DNA of 64,000 nucleotides. Origin: Thiodiazotropha sp040506775 (GTDB lineage: Bacteria; Pseudomonadota; Gammaproteobacteria; Chromatiales; Chromatiaceae). The stretch lies in NCBI GenBank assembly GCA_040506775.1, contig JBEVWC010000003.1, positions 124,001-188,000 on the forward strand, given 5' to 3'. Both the position numbers and the translations under genes were made by a program. Numbering within the stretch: position 1 is the stretch's first letter; the number at the start of each line of letters is the position of its first letter. Shown one piece after another: positions 61,953 through 64,000 of the stretch. A model generated the notes under the pieces. The model did not search any database. It saw only the letters and a program-made list of their open reading frames with translations, and had not been told where the DNA came from.

Positions 61953-63239
61953 TTAGCCTTGTTCGGTCAATGCGGCAAAATTGCTGGCCTCATCGACGAC
62001 GTTGACCTGATTCAACACCCAGTCGACCACCTGGTCTTCCAGCACCACATTGCCCACCGCCGCGAGCTGCTGTTCGTTGCTGTAGTAGTAGTTGACCACC
62101 TCTTCCGGCTTTTCGTAACTGGCGGCGTACTCTTCAATTTTCTTGCGTACCCGATCGTTATCGACCTGCAGGTCGTTCTGTTTAACGATTTCGCCAATCA
62201 CCAGCCCTAACGTGACCCGTCGTTTCGCCTGTTCTTCGAACATTTCACGGGGCAGTTCGAAGCTACCCGCGCCCTGTCCCAGCTGTTGACGGGCCTGTTT
62301 GCGCAAGGCCTCGATCTCCTCCTCCACAAGCGCGGAGGGAATATCGATCTTGTGCTGCTCGACAATCAGATCCATCGCCTGATTCTTGATACGCGCCAGA
62401 GTGCGTTGCTCAAGTTCCCGCTGCATGTTTTCCCGCACATCGGTTTTGAGCTTCTCAACGCCCTCTTCGGCACCGAACTCTTTGGCGAAGGCGTCATCGA
62501 CTTCCGGTAACACCTCTTCGGAGACTTCACTGACTTCCACTTCGAACGTTACCGGCTTGCCGGCCAGTTCTTCCACCCGGTAATCCTCAGGGAATTTCAG
62601 ATCGATGCTGCGTTTCTCGGTTTTCAGCATGCCGACCAGACCGGATTCGAATCCTTCAATCATGCGACCGGAGCCCAGCACCAGGTCCACATTCTCGGCG
62701 CTGCCGCCCTCGAAGGCTTCACCGTCGATGATACCCTTGAAGCTGATTTTGACCTGGTCGCCTTCCTGGGCGGCGCGATCGACACTGCCCCAGGTGGCCC
62801 GCTGCTTGCGCAACTTGAGGAGCATGTCGTCCACGTCCTGATCGGTGACTTCCGCAACCGGGCGTTTAATCTCGCCTTCCAGCTTGTTGAGGGCGATCTC
62901 CGGCATCACCTCAAGAGTCGCGATGTAACTGAAACGGCCCTCATCAGCGGAATCCGCGGGTTCGATCTTGGGCATACCCGCCGGCTTCAGATTCTCCTGC
63001 TGGATTGCCTGCTGGTAGCTGGATTCGATCAGCTGGCCGTAGACTTCCTGCAGCACCTGTCCACCATAATTGCGGCGCAGCAGCTTCATCGGCACCTTGC
63101 CGGGACGAAAGCCATCCAGTTTGGCGGTACGGCCAATTTGTTGGAGGCGCTTGGTCACTTCCGCATCGATCTGCTCAGCAGGCAACTCGACGGTCATACG
63201 CCGCTCAAGACCTTCACCCGATTCCACCGAAACTTGCAT
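61953..63239 (-). CDS. tig: Trigger factor
   Basis: 428 residues: ribosome-binding GFRPGKVPMKLLRRNYG near the N-terminus, FKBP-type PPIase domain (EGDQVKISFKGIIDGEAFEGG, GSGRMIEGFESGLVG), and a helical C-terminal chaperone domain. It is the first chaperone to meet nascent chains. GGAG 6 bases before ATG. tRNA-Leu lies upstream on the same strand. Confidence 0.98.
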   Translation of the reverse strand: MQVSVESGEGLERRMTVELPAEQIDAEVTKRLQQIGRTAKLDGFRPGKVPMKLLRRNYGGQVLQEVYGQLIESSYQQAIQQENLKPAGMPKIEPADSADEGRFSYIATLEVMPEIALNKLEGEIKRPVAEVTDQDVDDMLLKLRKQRATWGSVDRAAQEGDQVKISFKGIIDGEAFEGGSAENVDLVLGSGRMIEGFESGLVGMLKTEKRSIDLKFPEDYRVEELAGKPVTFEVEVSEVSEEVLPEVDDAFAKEFGAEEGVEKLKTDVRENMQRELEQRTLARIKNQAMDLIVEQHKIDIPSALVEEEIEALRKQARQQLGQGAGSFELPREMFEEQAKRRVTLGLVIGEIVKQNDLQVDNDRVRKKIEEYAASYEKPEEVVNYYYSNEQQLAAVGNVVLEDQVVDWVLNQVNVVDEASNFAALTEQG

Positions 63240-63328
63240 GTTTTTCTCCTGACAGTCGGTCCTGTCACTAAATAACTCGATAAACTGGATTGTCCTGCCG
63301 ATCGCTTAAGCCACGAACGACAGAGGAT

Positions 63329-63413
<85 letters not shown>

Positions 63414-63593
63414 CGGTTTGCCGCAAAAATGCACTCGACACCTTTTTTCGGCTGTAAACGGTCCATTATAACGACGAAAACGCCAAGTCTCCACGTTCAT
63501 GATAATGGCTTTCAACACCACCAAAGCCCGGTTCTCCAAGCCTCCGGTGGAAAATCAACATATTATTTAATAATCAGTTGGTTATGTGGCAAG

Positions 63594-64000
63594 TCAACTG
63601 ACTTCAACGCGATCAACCCGCTGAAAGCCACGGGGCAGCTTGGCACCCCGGCGGCCCCGTTCCCCCTGATAGGAGTCCAGATCCGAGGGCTTGAGCACGA
63701 TGTAACGCTTGCCGGCGTGGGCCGTCAGGCTGGCACCCTGGGGCACCACCGCCAGGACCACCAGGTACTCCTCCCGGTCCGCCACCCGCTTGGAGGGTAT
63801 GCCGATAATCTTGTTACCCTTGCCCCGGGCGAGTTGCGGCAACTCCGAGAGCGGAAACACCAGCATCCGACCTTCGTTGGTGATGGCCACCACCCGGTCG
63901 CTGGCACTGTCCTGAACCGGCACCGGCGGCAGCACCTGGGCACCCTTGGGCAGGGAGAGCAGCGCCTTGCCGGATTTGTTTTTTGCCAGCATGTCCGCCA
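63594..64000 (-). CDS. parC: DNA topoisomerase IV subunit A, C-terminal part (cut by window edge)
   Basis: The minus strand is open from the window edge at 64000 to a stop at 63594, giving about 135 residues. The beta-pinwheel-like repeats and the C-terminal end (SYQGERGRRGAKLPRGFQRV then DRVEVS) match ParC rather than GyrA. The catalytic Tyr and N-terminal domain lie outside. It lies upstream of tRNA-Leu on the same strand. Confidence 0.88.
   Translation of the reverse strand, partial: ADMLAKNKSGKALLSLPKGAQVLPPVPVQDSASDRVVAITNEGRMLVFPLSELPQLARGKGNKIIGIPSKRVADREEYLVVLAVVPQGASLTAHAGKRYIVLKPSDLDSYQGERGRRGAKLPRGFQRVDRVEVS

Overview
The window is a chromosomal segment of a sulfur-oxidising gammaproteobacterium, most like Chromatiales/Sedimenticolaceae-type chemoautotrophs or purple sulfur bacteria. 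The basis is a complete oxidative-type dsr locus (dsrABEFHCMKLJOPNRS), a sulfur globule protein, and standard gammaproteobacterial housekeeping blocks: pyrG-kdsA-eno-ftsB-ispD, tig-clpP-clpX-lon-hupB, yejABEF, and dnaQ/rnhA. The genus is inferred from gene content; no database search was possible.

Layout. 1-2.1 kb: 5' part of pepN (minus strand, runs off the window) divergent from grxC-hslR-a Cys-rich hypothetical gene. 2.2-16.3 kb: the dsr locus, all on the minus strand, read dsrA to dsrS. It encodes siroheme sulfite reductase (DsrAB), the sulfur relay (DsrEFH, DsrC), the membrane complex DsrMKJOP, the NAD(P)H-linked DsrL, the siroheme amidation enzyme DsrN, and the accessory DsrR and DsrS. 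A strong terminator-like hairpin lies between dsrP and dsrN. 16.8-18.9 kb: a divergent plus-strand group that is the most unusual part of the window: a 58-aa protein, a 235-aa alpha-helical protein, a Cas6/Cmx6-like protein with no CRISPR array or other cas gene in sight, and a cysteine-free DsrC paralogue (RspA type). 19-21.7 kb: a PKHD-type dioxygenase and three conserved hypothetical genes.

21.8-31 kb: truD-ispF, a cNMP-binding/HDOD protein, an inserted parDE toxin-antitoxin pair with an IS91-family transposase fossil bounded by two copies of the ispD 3' end, then ispD-ftsB-eno-kdsA-pyrG. 31.3-37.5 kb: sulfur globule protein, an Fnr regulator, dnaQ-rnhA-methyltransferase, mltD, and a 62-aa gene preceded by a perfect FNR box. 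37.6-46.2 kb: FbpABC-type iron transporter under a Fur-like box, cobO, AIM24-family and DUF815 proteins, a small membrane protein, and a diguanylate cyclase. 46.4-52.4 kb: yejABEF peptide transporter. 52.9-64 kb: fabI, ppiD, tRNA-Asp, tRNA-Val, hupB, lon, clpX, clpP, tig, tRNA-Leu, and the 3' end of parC.

How the genes fit together. Stored periplasmic sulfur (held in globules coated by Sgp) is mobilised to the cytoplasm, passed by DsrEFH to DsrC, and oxidised to sulfite by DsrAB, with electrons leaving through DsrMKJOP and DsrL. DsrN amidates siroheme. The divergent RspA/Cas6-like operon shares the dsr promoter region, which carries palindromes that could be operators, so it may be a regulatory or RNA-processing accessory of sulfur metabolism; that is inference. 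Two dispersed palindromic repeat families and one AT-rich inverted repeat occupy intergenic space.
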